From: Notospermus geniculatus
Taxonomy: Eukaryota; Nemertea; Pilidiophora; Heteronemertea; Lineidae
Reading direction: 5' to 3'
DNA: 64,000 nt
Assembly (NCBI GenBank): GCA_002633025.1
Contig: NMRB01000117.1
Coordinates: 477,959 to 541,958 of the forward strand
Part shown: in pieces, positions 35,126-46,602 of the stretch
How positions within the stretch are numbered: position 1 is the stretch's first letter
Layout: each line of letters begins with the position of its first letter
Notes under the pieces: generated by a model
Databases searched by the model: none
The model's input: the letters and a program-made list of their open reading frames with translations, nothing else
Told to the model about the DNA's origin: nothing
Made by a program: the position numbers and the translations under genes

Positions 35126-38100
35126 ATGTTGAAAACGATGATGTTGTTGGTGATCTTTGCTTTGATTCTCGGGTATTCCGAAGGGAAACAACGTAAGTTC
35201 CTAATCATGAGGTATCACTGACTGACGAAGTTGTTCTGCCGTGATCAGAAACCAACATGTTGCGGAACAACGTCTTCATAAAGGACAAAGACTGACACCA
35301 AAGTTGATCAGATCCAGCCGATTATTTCCCACATTGCATTACTTTGTACCGTTTTATCGTTTTATTTCCTTCATGTTTCGTGACAATTTTTCAGGTTGCA
35401 TGGATTGGCACATGAAATGTGGAACATGGGCCTCAAACAAGGAATGCACGAGGAATCCAACATACATGCATAAAAATTGTCCTTATGCCTGTAAAGTCTG
35501 CAAAGGTAGGTTTTGCCACCAGATTACTCAAAAGAAATCGGGAAATTCAGGTTTGGTTGAAGACATCTTTAACGTCTATTGTAGGAAGTACTGTACGTTT
35601 ACAGTGAAAGAGCCGCCAAGCCGTGCCTTGCGACTTAAACAGTCATTCTTCTCAGCAACAAATAAGCTCTTTTACTTGGTCTTACATACTTCATATCTTG
35701 CAGTTGGCAGCTGTGACGATACTCATTTTAGATGCAGTTCCTGGGCTCTTCAAAAAGAATGCAAGGCGAACCCGAGCTACATGTTGGCCCAATGCAAGCT
35801 TTCCTGCAAAAAGTGTCAACCACGTAAGTGGCCACAAGTCAGCGCTTTCTTATTGCATGAGACCGATGAGACAACTCTGAGGAGGAATCACTGTAAACTT
35901 TCGTTAATATCTAAAGTTAATCAAGCGACTATTTCAGGTTCAGGCGACGTTATTTCTTCACCTTCTCTCAGCATCTAGCTAGGTCCATCCTGGAACTCCA
36001 GGGCGTATAGCGATGTCAAGATGGCTAGGTGCGTGATTGTTTGCCAATGACTTTTTGCAGCATTCGCCAAATCCAAAGGATGCATGAAAATATATCCATA
36101 TATGCACTCGACCGGAGGAAGACTCGTGAATTGTTCTCAGTCCGTTCGCTGCCCTTGGACCGCCGCTAAATGTCGTGACCACTGCGCAAGGACAATCTCC
36201 TGTCAGGCAGCCGACTGGAAGGCTCAGGGGAAGCAATGTTTGGTACATCGCCAGAAACAACCCAGGAGACAATCCATAAACACGGGGGAGGCTCACTACT
36301 CTAAGTTCGGCGTTTGCGGAGGTTTGTAGTACCTCTTTTCGCTTTGTTTAGGGATGTAAAGTTTGGCCATGGCACGTCTGGACTCTTGTTTCGTTACGTG
36401 CTCGTATGAGACACTGTCAGAGTCGAGGCCAACATCTTCTCCTTCTCCGGTAATTCGTCTAACCTTTTCTACGGAAGACAAGCAAGGTGACAAGAAACAT
36501 ACAACTAGGCAGGTCATTCAGATCGACTTTCTGAATAATTTCTCATTGTAGGTTGCAAAGCTCCCCCTAGTGTTCAGAAAGCCATTCACAATGGTAAACC
36601 AGCGACCCCTGCCGGCGGTAGGGTAATCTATACTTGTAATGAAGGATACGCATTCTCGAACGGGAGACGGAAGAAAGAGATCCTGTGCCATTTTGACAAG
36701 TGGGGGAAGGTAGAAAAAGAATGCACGAGTATGTTGTCCAGCACATCTTACCTCAGGCCACAACCGAGCATAATGACAACATTTGTGTTTCCCACTGCAA
36801 GCAAAGACGGGCAGCCACTGGCTTACCTGTGACGGCCTGTACGTACTCACGTCAAGTTTCTGTCTGAATATTTCAGCGGTTCACTGTGGTCGACCGGCAA
36901 ATGTGATGAACGCAGTTGATAATTTCAACCAAGCTGTCAACAAGGATAAATACGGCAGTAAGTTTCGGTATTCATGCAAGGTGGGATACAAACTTGGAGG
37001 AGACGGATCCGTTACCTGCGGTGGAGACGGGAAATGGAAAGGGTTCGTGTACTGTAAATGTAAGTTGACACCTACGGAAGCCCAGAATGCTCATTCAAAA
37101 TTCAAAATTCAATATTGAATTTTGAAGTGAATAAATAGCGCCCCTTCAAAATTCAATTTTGAATTTTGAATTTTGAAGTGCCAATATTGAATTTTGAATT
37201 TCGAATGAGCATTCCGGGATTTCGTAGACACCTGTTTTTTTCTTCTGCATCCACACTACCCCCCGCGATGGTTTCTTCAATTATTACAAGGCCTTTTTGT
37301 CCACAAGACAACGCTCTGCATGCACGAACTGCCGAATCGCCAAGCAACGGAAATAGATATTGGTGAAGTGATCTGTGATTCATATTTTTTGCCAGCTCGT
37401 ACATCGTGTAACCTGCCCCCAGATGTCCCACATGCCTCCAGACAGTATGACCCACGTATTGACGTCAACACCGTGGGAGTAAAGTTCAAATACACATGTC
37501 TACCCGGCTACAGACATGGCGGATTTGACACGATCACGTGCCAGTCGGACAAAACATGGAAGGGAACTGTCAAGTGCAAACGTATGTAGTTTCTTACAGT
37601 TAGTCGAAAATTTGAAAAGAGAATCTCGGATTAAACCATGCAGAAAGATGAAATGTTATCCACAGTAAAGTAAGCAATCATTATCACCTGCTACCAGAAG
37701 ATTCATTCTGATTGCAGCGGTCAAATGCAGGATCCCACCACGAGTACCTCACGCTGTCAAACAGTTCAACCCAAGGATAGACAACGGAACATTTGGCAGT
37801 AAATTCCGTTACCACTGCAGACCGCTGACCGTTCATATAAGAGACAAAGTGATAGAGTGTCAAGCGAATAAGACATGGAAAGGGCGTGTCCAGTGTCGAG
37901 GTAAGTAATGATGTTCTGATTAGGCTGCCATTGCACGGTTGACTGAGAGGTATTGGTCTCTGGTTTGATTCGCGGCAACCGTTGACGCTGAAAAATCACG
38001 AGTGCTTGGAGAATATTCATCGTCATAATGGCATGACCATTGCCTACTTTGAGGAACTGTCAGTGGTCAGACCGTGTCTCCCAAAAAAGGTTTAGAGTTC

Positions 38101-40915
38101 GTGACTTCAGATAGAAATCGTCAGTTTTAAGCATGGCGCACACGAGCGATTTTTTGAACGATTTTCTAGGCGACTAGCCTTGCAACTACAGGAGCGACTG
38201 AACATATTTTTAGTTTTTTTAGTTTTTTTTGACTCGGTTGTGACAAATGCTTCACTGGAAGATCAGTGATGTCGTCGATGACATCACTGATCGACCTCAA
38301 AGGTAATTATCGCATGCGACCTAGTAGTCGCATCGGTAGTCGCCCCCATTTTAGTCGCTCGTGTGCGCCATGCTTTAGTCGCACACCGGTTGCAATACAG
38401 TACATTACATAACCTTGTACCATTTTTCTCCAGCCTTGGTATGTTTCATGTCACCCAAAGTTCGCTACGCTGTTAGCAGCAGACATGGAAAAATCTTTGT
38501 TGGAATGAAGGTCCAGTATAAATGCTTAATGGGATTTGAATTCAGCGATGGCAGTCGAATGAAGTCATTAGAATGTATGAAGTATGGGATTTGGCCGAAG
38601 ATTGAGAGTGCATGCAAGCGTACGTACAGTTTATTATACGTATTTCTGTGTATTTTAGTTTCACCATGAAACAGATCTTTCATGTCTTCTGCTTCTAGCA
38701 GGGAACTCATTGGTTTTTCATTGCAGCTGTGCTGTGTCCAACACCACCTCACATCAAAAACGCCCAAATTATGACGTCATCATCGACGACTTACGGATAT
38801 CTCTCCGTCATCCGTTACAAGTGTAAAAGAGGCCATCGCCATGTTGGGGACAAGTATCTGAGATGTGCGATAAACAAGAAATGGGAAGGGGCTATAAAGT
38901 GTATCGGTGAGTTCTTACATTAATGATGCGGTAGCCTACTCACGTTGAACACATGCATTGCATTCGTTGATAGATGCCAAAATCTGACAGTAGACCATGG
39001 AAATCGCTTAGGCCTATAACAGCCAATTTGTGAATGGGGACCACCATAGCCTACTGAAACCGATTGTTCACCATACAGCTGTAACGTTTTTCAGTGTGGC
39101 CGTTTTTCCGTGTGACTTGCATTGTTCGGAACACACTGGGAAACAGACTCGATGTTTCTCTGTGTGTCGTGCATTGTCCAGTCGCGTCTTATTCCGTCAA
39201 TCTATTGTAATGTCACACTGGCACACAGGCCACACTGAAAAACGTTACACCGGATCCACTATCAGCCTGACAAAAGATCTGCTTGCCTTTAAGTTACGGG
39301 TGCTGTGTGAATGGGGTCCCTGGTTTCGATGTGCTGCCCTCTATCGTAGCTATGATCTCAATTGCTTTCCCGACCAAGGGAAAGATTTGATCATTCATAA
39401 CCGACGAACGAGGAAAAGTCTGTTTCTCTTCCAGCATCCAATGACTGTGGGATTCCTCCAATTGTCCCCAATGCTGTCCAGCAGTTCAACCAGAAACATG
39501 ACAACTCTAGCATTGGGGCAACTTTCACTTACACCTGTAACATAGGTTACAAGGCTGTCAGTGACGTCACTATCACGTGTCTTACCAGCCTCTATTGGAA
39601 GGGCAACGTGAAATGTAAAGGTAAGGAACGTCAAACTGGTACATTCTGTCGCAGGTCATCATATTACCGTGTTCACCATATTGAGAGAACTGAATTGAAC
39701 TTATCATAAGTGATGTCACACTGGCAATGCCATATGCGAGGGTTCGTGGGTTCTATTCTGGTAGGAAGCAATGTCTTTCACCTTGGAAACCCGATTTCTA
39801 TTTCATATTCTATCATAAGTGATGTATAGACAAGTAGAAGAGACCGTCATAAGACCGTCATAACACCTTGACTTTCAACACCGCGTTGACCAATCGAGAC
39901 AGAATGGTCAAATCTGTTTTTATGGGGAATCATGATGCAACTTCCTTTGTTTAAAACCACGCCAAATCGCAAAAAACTGTGGTGGAGGACCTTCTGTCAT
40001 AGCTAATACAACGATGTTGTTGGTAAGCGCCTACAATGTATAAGCCACGGTTTCTCTGGCCGAACACTTTTGTTTCCGTAGCGGTCCACTGTGGCAGACC
40101 CCGCCACCCTGCCCACGCGTTCCTTCGTTTCGACCCGAATATGGACCGATACGGGTTCGGAAAAAAATTACGATACGCATGCAAGAAGGGGTACCAGCTG
40201 AAGAAAGATGACACCATCACATGTGAGATCGACGGCAAATGGAAAGGAGAGGTTATGTGTCTCCGTAAGTAGGCTGAAGGCTCTGCCCTTCTCTTCAAAC
40301 GGTACCTGTTCTTTTTCCTGGATCAGGCCGGGGTAGTATCAGCAAGTTTGGTGAATTAAGGAGACGTGAGAGGGAAGTCAATCAAGTTTTGGATCGATGG
40401 ACGAACATCACTTGATAATTATCCTAATCATTACAGCTGTAGACTGCGGGAGGCCGATGGACTACCCCAATGCAAATAAACAGGTGCAAGGCACGACATT
40501 TGGGAAAAAAGTGTATTATACCTGTGCTGACGGTTCGAAAACACTCGTCAAAACGTGCAAGGAGAACCGTCAATGGCATCCAGACATTAAGTTGTCATGC
40601 AGAGGTATGGTACCACGGAAAATCATAAAGCTCTTGCTGTTGTACTATTCAGTTGTCTTGGGTCATCCTGGAATCCCACGCAGTGCCCCGTGCAGTGCAT
40701 TGATTATGCGACGGAACATAGTCGGAGGGCGTGGCGATGCACAAACTTGATTGTCAAGATGCTGTTTGGTTAGATGGACCGGCCCGCAAGGCATTGTCGT
40801 TGACTATCTAGCCTACTCTTTCGTGTGTCGTACATGTACCTTTCTTCTTTCATCACTTGCAGATCTTCCCACTGGTATTCCAGACTACACCGTTGATGGT
40901 TTAGATTTACGTTAA
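35126..40915 (+). CDS. Secreted ShK(2)-PAN-like-sushi(9) protein, 14 exons (747 aa)
   Basis: Exons: 35126-35192, 35395-35505, 35704-35823, 36061-36321, 36552-36728, 36877-37059, 37396-37581, 37718-37900, 38434-38619, 38727-38906, 39435-39620, 40082-40264, 40437-40604, 40863-40915; total 2244 nt. Exon 1 is a signal peptide (MLKTMMLLVIFALILGYSEG). Exons 2 and 3 each encode one six-cysteine ShK module (CGTWASNKECTRNP; CSSWALQKECKANP). Exon 4 is an eight-cysteine PAN/apple-like module. Exons 5-13 are nine sushi/CCP domains, each with four Cys and a Trp (for example VHCGRP...YSCKVGYKL...WKG). A short tail ends in TAA. Every intron is phase 1, the classic exon-shuffling layout. ShK modules occur in many ordinary secreted proteins, often beside enzymes, so this need not be a toxin. 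Adhesion, matrix or complement-like recognition is inferred. Sushi 1 (exon 5) and sushi 9 are the most diverged. Confidence 0.88.
37087..37215. mobile_element. Fold-back AT-rich element in the sushi gene
   Basis: AATGCTCATTC followed by AAAATTCAAAATTCAATATTG on the left is mirrored at about 37182-37215 on the right, and the middle is itself palindromic. It lies in the intron between sushi 2 and sushi 3, about 30 bp after the donor. Confidence 0.6.
38130..38374. mobile_element. Harbinger-like MITE with TTA target duplication
   Basis: AGCATGGCGCACACGAGCGA at 38130-38149 is exactly mirrored at 38355-38374. TTA flanks both sides (38127-38129, 38375-38377), the 3-bp target of PIF/Harbinger transposons. 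A second palindrome (GATCAGTGATGTCGTCGATG region) sits in the middle. It is in the intron before sushi 5. Confidence 0.7.
39080..39249. mobile_element. TGTAACG MITE, copy in a sushi-gene intron
   Basis: Same family as 16546-16716 but in the opposite orientation. Both ends are intact (TGTAACGTTTTTCAGTG / CACTGAAAAACGTTACA). The flanks are CAGC and CCGG, so no target duplication remains. It sits in the intron between sushi 6 and sushi 7. Confidence 0.8.
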
Positions 40916-42758
40916 CGTGTCTTTGTAATGATGTACGAATCGTTTCTCTGAAAAGGATTTTCTGGCGATGCAGTGTAGCCCTACCTACACACCAAAATCG
41001 CAGTTGTATGGTCAGAGAGGTCTGGCTTTGCCAGGATCCAGCTTCTGTTGGTGATGGTCGGTCCCAGTGGTCGACATTGCTGATCACAATCGAAGTCCTG
41101 ACTCTGACGACGATAATGGTGGAGGAGCAAGATCCCAGTGGCAAAACCAGTTCTCTGTGACCTCACAACAGCAATTTTGGTGTTTGTGGATGATCCTATA
41201 AAAGGATTCGTAGCCTTCATATTGGGAGAGAGGGGACAGAAACTACATGCATGCAGATAAAAATCTTCAGAACAACAACCGTGGGCTACAAAAACAATGG
41301 TGGTAATGACTCTGACATTATACCAGCAAGTTACTAGTATACACATTATCATGTACAAATGAAATGCACACGAAACACGACAACGTGGATCACACTTGAA
41401 ATATCGAATAATGGCATACCTTGTAGGCCCTTTACTTGCATACTTTAATGGTGTGTGTGATCACACTGCACATAACGCACGCGTGCAAAATGATTTATAT
41501 TATGTGTCTGCATGCTGGTGAATGCGAGCTGGTACCAAACTTGGGAATGTTGAATGTAATGTTCACCGTTTGGCATTTTGTCCATCACTTCAGTAACGTC
41601 ATGATCACACCTGTCGAATTCAGGCCAGCAACGACTGCTGATCCTCGATGTCCTCTCTCTCCTCTCTCTCCTCTCCCTGCGTGCTCTCCCGATCCCGGTG
41701 TCAACTAGTGCAGTTCTATCAAGAGTGGCAAGAGTAGATCCACCCTTCAGCCATGAAATGTACAAACTATACTTACGATCATGGAGGTATCAATAAGACA
41801 GCTCGCTCCATGTTAGGATACAACAGTTCGAATATTTTCATTGCAAAAGCGGGTGATCCACTGTTGCGATTTTGACTTGAGACGGGGTTGCGTTCCCTTG
41901 CGATTACCTTATAAGGACTTGCCATATAAGGTAATCGCAAGGGAACGCAACCCCGTCTCAAGCCAAAAACGCAACAGTGGATCACCCGCTTTAAGAAGAC
42001 CAAGCATTGCTATATATTTTGGCCGTCCGATACAGGTGAAGACATATGATGTGCGCCCGATATGTATACAAAAAGCTCAGGCTGGTGTGTATGATGAATA
42101 CGATAGAAATGAAAGTAAAATAAAGCGAATTGACCCTTGATTGTTTTGGCTGACCCCTCGCTATTTTGAATTCAGTACCGGTATGCGAGTTATCACCAGC
42201 AGCTTGGAATTCACACACGCAAGGTGTCAACCTTGGCAAATATTTGACACGTAAGATCAATGGCAGCGACATGTGGTCATCGATTTTTCTCTTTCCAAAT
42301 TTACTGAGAGTATTTGAATTAAGTCAAGTTAGTAAAGGTGACGATACTTGTATCCGAGCATCTGCCTTCGTCCCTCACTCCTATGAACAACTCCACTGCG
42401 AGAAGAACGATTTTCTGTCGAATTCAAGATCAAGGTAAGTTTGGACGACCGACATCACTGTAGGCCTATCGTACGGGCCGGCCACCCAAACGCGCTCAGC
42501 GTTGCTTTTAAAACTTCCAGCTCGAAGGTCAACGCGCCAAGCATTTGGCCATAAAGGAAATCCTCTACGCCAACCATTGCCACTCCGCCACGGGAGCCTT
42601 CAATGTCAACTGCAAATTACCTGGTGATGATGTGAAGGCGCCACATTGTATTCCATTGCTCTTACAAGAGCTCGAAGTTGAAAAAGAAGCGTTCCACTCT
42701 TTTCAGGAAACATCCGCACGTCGTTTCCATACTCTCAGGAAGAACCAACAACAAAAGT
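40916..42758. other. Intergenic region before the EF-hand cluster
   Basis: It holds a CT-rich low-complexity run (41648-41690) and a long hairpin (41846-41992). An acceptor (CTTTTCAG) near 42699-42706 leads into the 5' UTR of the first EF-hand gene. No other gene is recognised. Confidence 0.45.
41846..41992. repeat. Long hairpin, 67-bp arms, 13-bp loop
   Basis: Arms 41846-41912 and 41926-41992 are reverse complements with only two mismatches (near GCGATTTTGAC versus GCGTTTTTGGC). It could be a recently inserted fold-back MITE or the source of a double-stranded RNA. No target duplication is obvious. Confidence 0.75.
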
Positions 42759-45250
42759 ATGTGGATGAAGTTGACCATTTCGTTGTTACTTGTGGCCGTC
42801 ATCGGCGTTCATGCGCTCAGCGACCAGGGTGAGTATATTGTATAACATTTCGTAAAGAAAGGGGGGACATATTGCGATAATCTGTGGTAAGTGGCTGATG
42901 TCAACTTTCGAAGAATTTGAAAATATGCCTGCTCGACACTATGTCTTAACAAACAATAGCACTTTCCACAAGGTCAAAATCAGCCTATCCAAGAAATCTC
43001 ATCGAAAATTTATCGTGTGAAACGCACTCCTGTCATTAAAAAACAATTTTATGACAAATTCTGTTTCAGAATTAAGATTATGTGGAGGCGTGGGTTCGAA
43101 TCTCGGTACTGACCAGCGTAGCAATCCTATCATTTCTGTTTCAGAATTAAGGCAGCGTTTCGGTATATTAGATACAAATGGTGACAACAAGATCACGAAA
43201 CCTGAACTGAATGCCTTCTTCCAACGAGCAAACATCAACCCATCCAATATGCCGAGCTTCGAAAGCGTTGACACAAACGGTAAGTATTCATTGTATTCAT
43301 TTGGAAAATCGTAATGGACTTCTAGTAATGATTGATTCCGTTCAAACAAGGGTGATAAACAACAAGCAGTGGGTTGGTCCGTTCATACAAGGGTCGATAA
43401 ACAACTAGCAATGAGTTAGTCCGTTCATACAAGGGCCGATAAACAGCTAGCAATGAGTTAGTCCGTTCATACATGGGCCGATAAACAACTAGCAATGAGT
43501 TAGTCCGTTCATACAAGGGCCGATAAACAACTAGCAATGACTTTGTTCATACAAGGGCCGACAAACAATAGCAATGGTTTAATTCGTTCGTACAAGGGTC
43601 GATAAACAAGGAACACTGCTCTGTCAGTAACAAGACTGGTTTTCATAGTTTACTACTTGGCCGCATGATCAATAATTTGTAATTATTGACTGGCTATGGA
43701 TGTGTTTTTTTGTAGGCAACGGATCTGTTGATTTTGCGGAATATAAAGCAATGCAGGCAGCCAACAGGATCTTTAAGGAATTGGACACCAACAATGATGG
43801 TAAATTGTCGCTTGATGAATACAAGAACGCATTCCAAGGACAAGGAGAGCCCGCCGCTACCGTCAAAGCACAATTCAACGCAGCCGACACGAATAATGAC
43901 GGCTTTATAACTGAAAAAGGTAAGATTTCGATCGAGGTCTGGATGCAAAAAATACGTGTATTTAGTCAATATGGCTGTTCCTTTATTAACCCAATGTCAC
44001 CATCTATCGCCTGATCGGTTGGATAGGGAGAACCCCAAATATAGGGCGTTACTGTTCACGTGACACAAATTCAAAATTCAAATTAAGTTTATTGTTGCGT
44101 ATAAAAGTGTACATTTTATATTGGATAAAGGTACATGTACAGTACAATAAACTGTGCTATAAGTGTAGATAGAAAAAGAAAGGATGGAGAGAACAACAAC
44201 AGAGGATCTATCTTTGGAAATGTACCTCTGTCGCAAAGAGTGAAAAGGAGGTATAGTGCGCAGAAAATAAAATGCAATTTTACATACGAGAAATGAGTCA
44301 GCCAAAACTCCTGTCAGTTGTTACATGACTTTCTGTCACTGAAGGCATGGAAGCAAAACTTTCCTACGTTACAGGTGGTCAAACCTCCAGAATTAATAAG
44401 ATAACAGAATGAGGAATTCCCAGATAAATGATTATTATTAAGGCCAATTTGGTTTTTGTGTAAGTATTGTTCCCTAAGTTGGGAAAAATGGGGAGACTCA
44501 CAAAGGAAGTCTACCTCGTCCTCGACTACTTTTTTATCCAGTGGTATAAGCATAGAGAACAAAATCTCTCCTCTCTGGGAATGGTTGGAGGGCAATGCCG
44601 CCCTTTTTCTATCATCAGGGGGTGGCTACTAACTGATTCTTAGTTTAGTAACACATTAATACAGAATTAGAATTAGAATTAGAATTAGAATTAGAATTAG
44701 AATTTATTATTAACATAAAAGAAAGTGGCCCCGAAAGGCAAGGATACAATTTTTTTTAAATAAGTACAGAATAAAAAAACACCTGTATACACAGGACAAA
44801 AGTAATAAAACAATGGTAAAACAATACATGTACAATGTACAATACATGTACCGGTACAATGATCATAACGCAGGAAATGAACAGAAAATAGCCTCGTGAT
44901 GAGTTGATGTTAGTAATACATGTATTTCATTTCAATCGTTGGTAACGTACTGATAGTGCTAATGCTAACACACAGTCACAGAGAAATATGCAAATAATTG
45001 TCTGAGATATCTGCCCCTGCTGAGAGGCCAAAGCATGGGGTCTGGGCTTAAGTCTGAGAGTGGCACTTATCCTTTGTTTAACACAAAAGTTACGTACATG
45101 TGTATTCACTTTGGCTTAAGTTGGCCTATGTTTATGAATATGGACCCAGGTCATCCCAGTATGCTGCCCACTCCATGGGTCACCGATGTTTAGTACACAT
45201 TTTCCTTATTAATTCCAGAATTTGCAGCAGCGGCGAGTGCCAGTCAATGA
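42759..45250 (+). CDS. Secreted four-EF-hand protein 1 (146 aa)
   Basis: Exons: 42759-42828, 43145-43279, 43716-43919, 45219-45250; total 441 nt, all introns phase 1. Exon 1 is a signal peptide (MWMKLTISLLLVAVIGVHA). The protein has four canonical 12-residue calcium loops: DTNGDNKITKPE, DTNGNGSVDFAE (split by intron 2), DTNNDGKLSLDE and DTNNDGFITEKE (completed by the last exon). A short Ala/Ser tail follows. It is expected to be secreted or in the secretory pathway and to bind calcium. Possible roles (biomineral, mucus, calcium storage) are inference. A duplicated 3' splice site upstream of exon 2 allows an alternative exon starting at 43070 that stays in frame and adds 25 residues. The gene is the first of four tandem paralogues that share this exon layout. 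The last exon recurs at 46444-46475 in a duplicated block. Confidence 0.88.
43059..43151. repeat. tRNA-like fragment flanked by 18-bp direct repeats that duplicate a splice acceptor
   Basis: TTCTGTTTCAGAATTAAG occurs at 43059-43076 and 43134-43151. Between them, 57 bp include TGGGTTCGAATCTC (a good B box) and end of a T-arm-like GTACTGACCA. The layout is a retroposed tRNA or SINE 3' fragment with a target-site duplication that happens to contain the intron-exon boundary. Confidence 0.75.
43325..43610. repeat. 42-bp minisatellite in EF-hand gene 1, intron 2
   Basis: About seven units of the type TAGTCCGTTCATACAAGGG followed by CCGATAAACAACTAGCAATGAG. The central four are nearly identical. A single related unit is found in the matching intron of EF-hand gene 2 (about 49590-49650). 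Confidence 0.85.
44072..44605 (-). mobile_element. 3' fragment of a non-LTR retrotransposon
   Basis: On the minus strand a frame at 44595-44314 reads VVEDEVDFLCESPHFSQLRE, then a segment ending KFCFHAFSDRKS. This resembles the C-terminal end of LINE reverse-transcriptase proteins (a CxxC/H-like CP motif, then a helix). It is followed by a 3' UTR and an AATTTGAATTTTGAATTT tail at about 44072-44090. The 5' part is missing. It lies in intron 3 of EF-hand gene 1. Confidence 0.5.
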
Positions 45251-46602
45251 GCGAACGGAAGAAGACAGAAAACGGGGGTATGAATAAAACAAGTAAACGC
45301 TTTTCTTCCTTTCTTCTGTACAAATGCCTTGGAGGGTTTATCACTACAAAACTGAAGTGAAGGCCTTTACTAGACTTATGCTATAAGTGTAGATAGAAAA
45401 AGAAAGGATGGAGAGAACAACAACAGAGGATCTATCTTTGGAAATGTACCTCTGTCGCAAAGAGTGAAAATGAGGTATAGTGCGCAGAAAATAAAATGCA
45501 ATTTTACATACGAGAAATGAGTCAGCCAAAACTCTTGTCAGTTGTTACATGACTTTCTGTCACTGAAGGCGTGGAAGCAAAACTTTCCTACGTTACAGGT
45601 GGTCAAACCTCCAGAATTAATAAGCTAACAGAATGAGGAATTCCCAGATAAATGATTATTATTAAGGCCAATTTGGTTTTTGTGTAAGTATTGTTCCCTA
45701 AGTTGGGAAAAATGGGGACACTCACAAAGGAAGTCTACCTCGTCCTCGACTACTTTTTTATCCAGTGGTATAAGCATAGAGAACAAAATCTCTCCTCTCT
45801 GGGAATGGTTGGAGGGCAATGCTGCCCTTTTTCTATAATCAGGGGGTGGCTACTAACTGATTCTTAGTTTAGTAACACATTAATACAGAATTAGAATTAG
45901 AATTAGAATTAGAATTAGAATTAGAATTTATTATTAACATAAAAGAAAGTGGCCCCGAAAGGCAAGGATACAATTTTTTTTAAATAAGTACAGAATAAAA
46001 AAACACCTGTATACACAGGACAAAAGTAATAAAACAATGGTAAAACAATACATGTACAATGTACAATACATGTACCGGTACAATGATCATAACGCAGGAA
46101 ATGAACAGAAAATAGCCTCGTGATGAGTTGATGTTAGTAAATACATGTATTTCATTTCTATCGTTGGTAACGTACTGATAGCGCTAATGCTAACACACAG
46201 TCACAGAGAAATATGCAAATAATTATCTGAGATATCTGCCCCTGCTGAGAGGCCAAAGCAGGGGGTCTGGACTTAAGTCTGAGAGTGGCACTTATCCTTT
46301 GTTCAACACAAAAGTTACGTACATGTGTATTCACTTTGGCTTAAGTTGGCCTATGTTTATGAATATGGACCCAGGTCATCCCAGTATGCTGCCCACTCCA
46401 TGGGTCACTGATGTTTAGTACATATTTTCCTTATTAATTCCAGAATTTGAAGCAGCGGCGAGTGCCAGTCAATGAGCGAACGGAAGAAGACAGACAACGG
46501 GGGTATGAATAAAAACAAGTAAACGCTTTTCTTCCTTTCTTCTGTACAAATGCCTTGGAGGGTTTATCACTACAAAACTGAAGTGAAGGCCTTTACTAGA
46601 CT
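44155..46602. repeat. Tandem duplication of a 1.22-kb block including the last EF-hand exon
   Basis: 44155-45378 is repeated at 45379-46602 with about 1-2% differences. The unit holds part of the LINE fragment, an (ATTAGA)n hexamer run (44664-44705 and 45889-45929) with what looks like a second LINE 3' tail, and the terminal exon of EF-hand gene 1. The second terminal exon (46444-46475) reads EFEAAASASQ, against EFAAAASASQ in the first. Either can serve as last exon. No N separates the copies. Confidence 0.85.

Noticed and set aside
35395-35823. ShK modules as evidence of a venom toxin
   Set aside because: ShK folds are widespread in non-toxic secreted proteins, and here they are fused to PAN-like and nine sushi domains.
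43322-43537. Minus-strand open frame with repeating VVYRPLYERTNSLL
   Set aside because: It is simply the 42-bp minisatellite read in one frame (42 is a multiple of three); no start context, splice sites or relatives.
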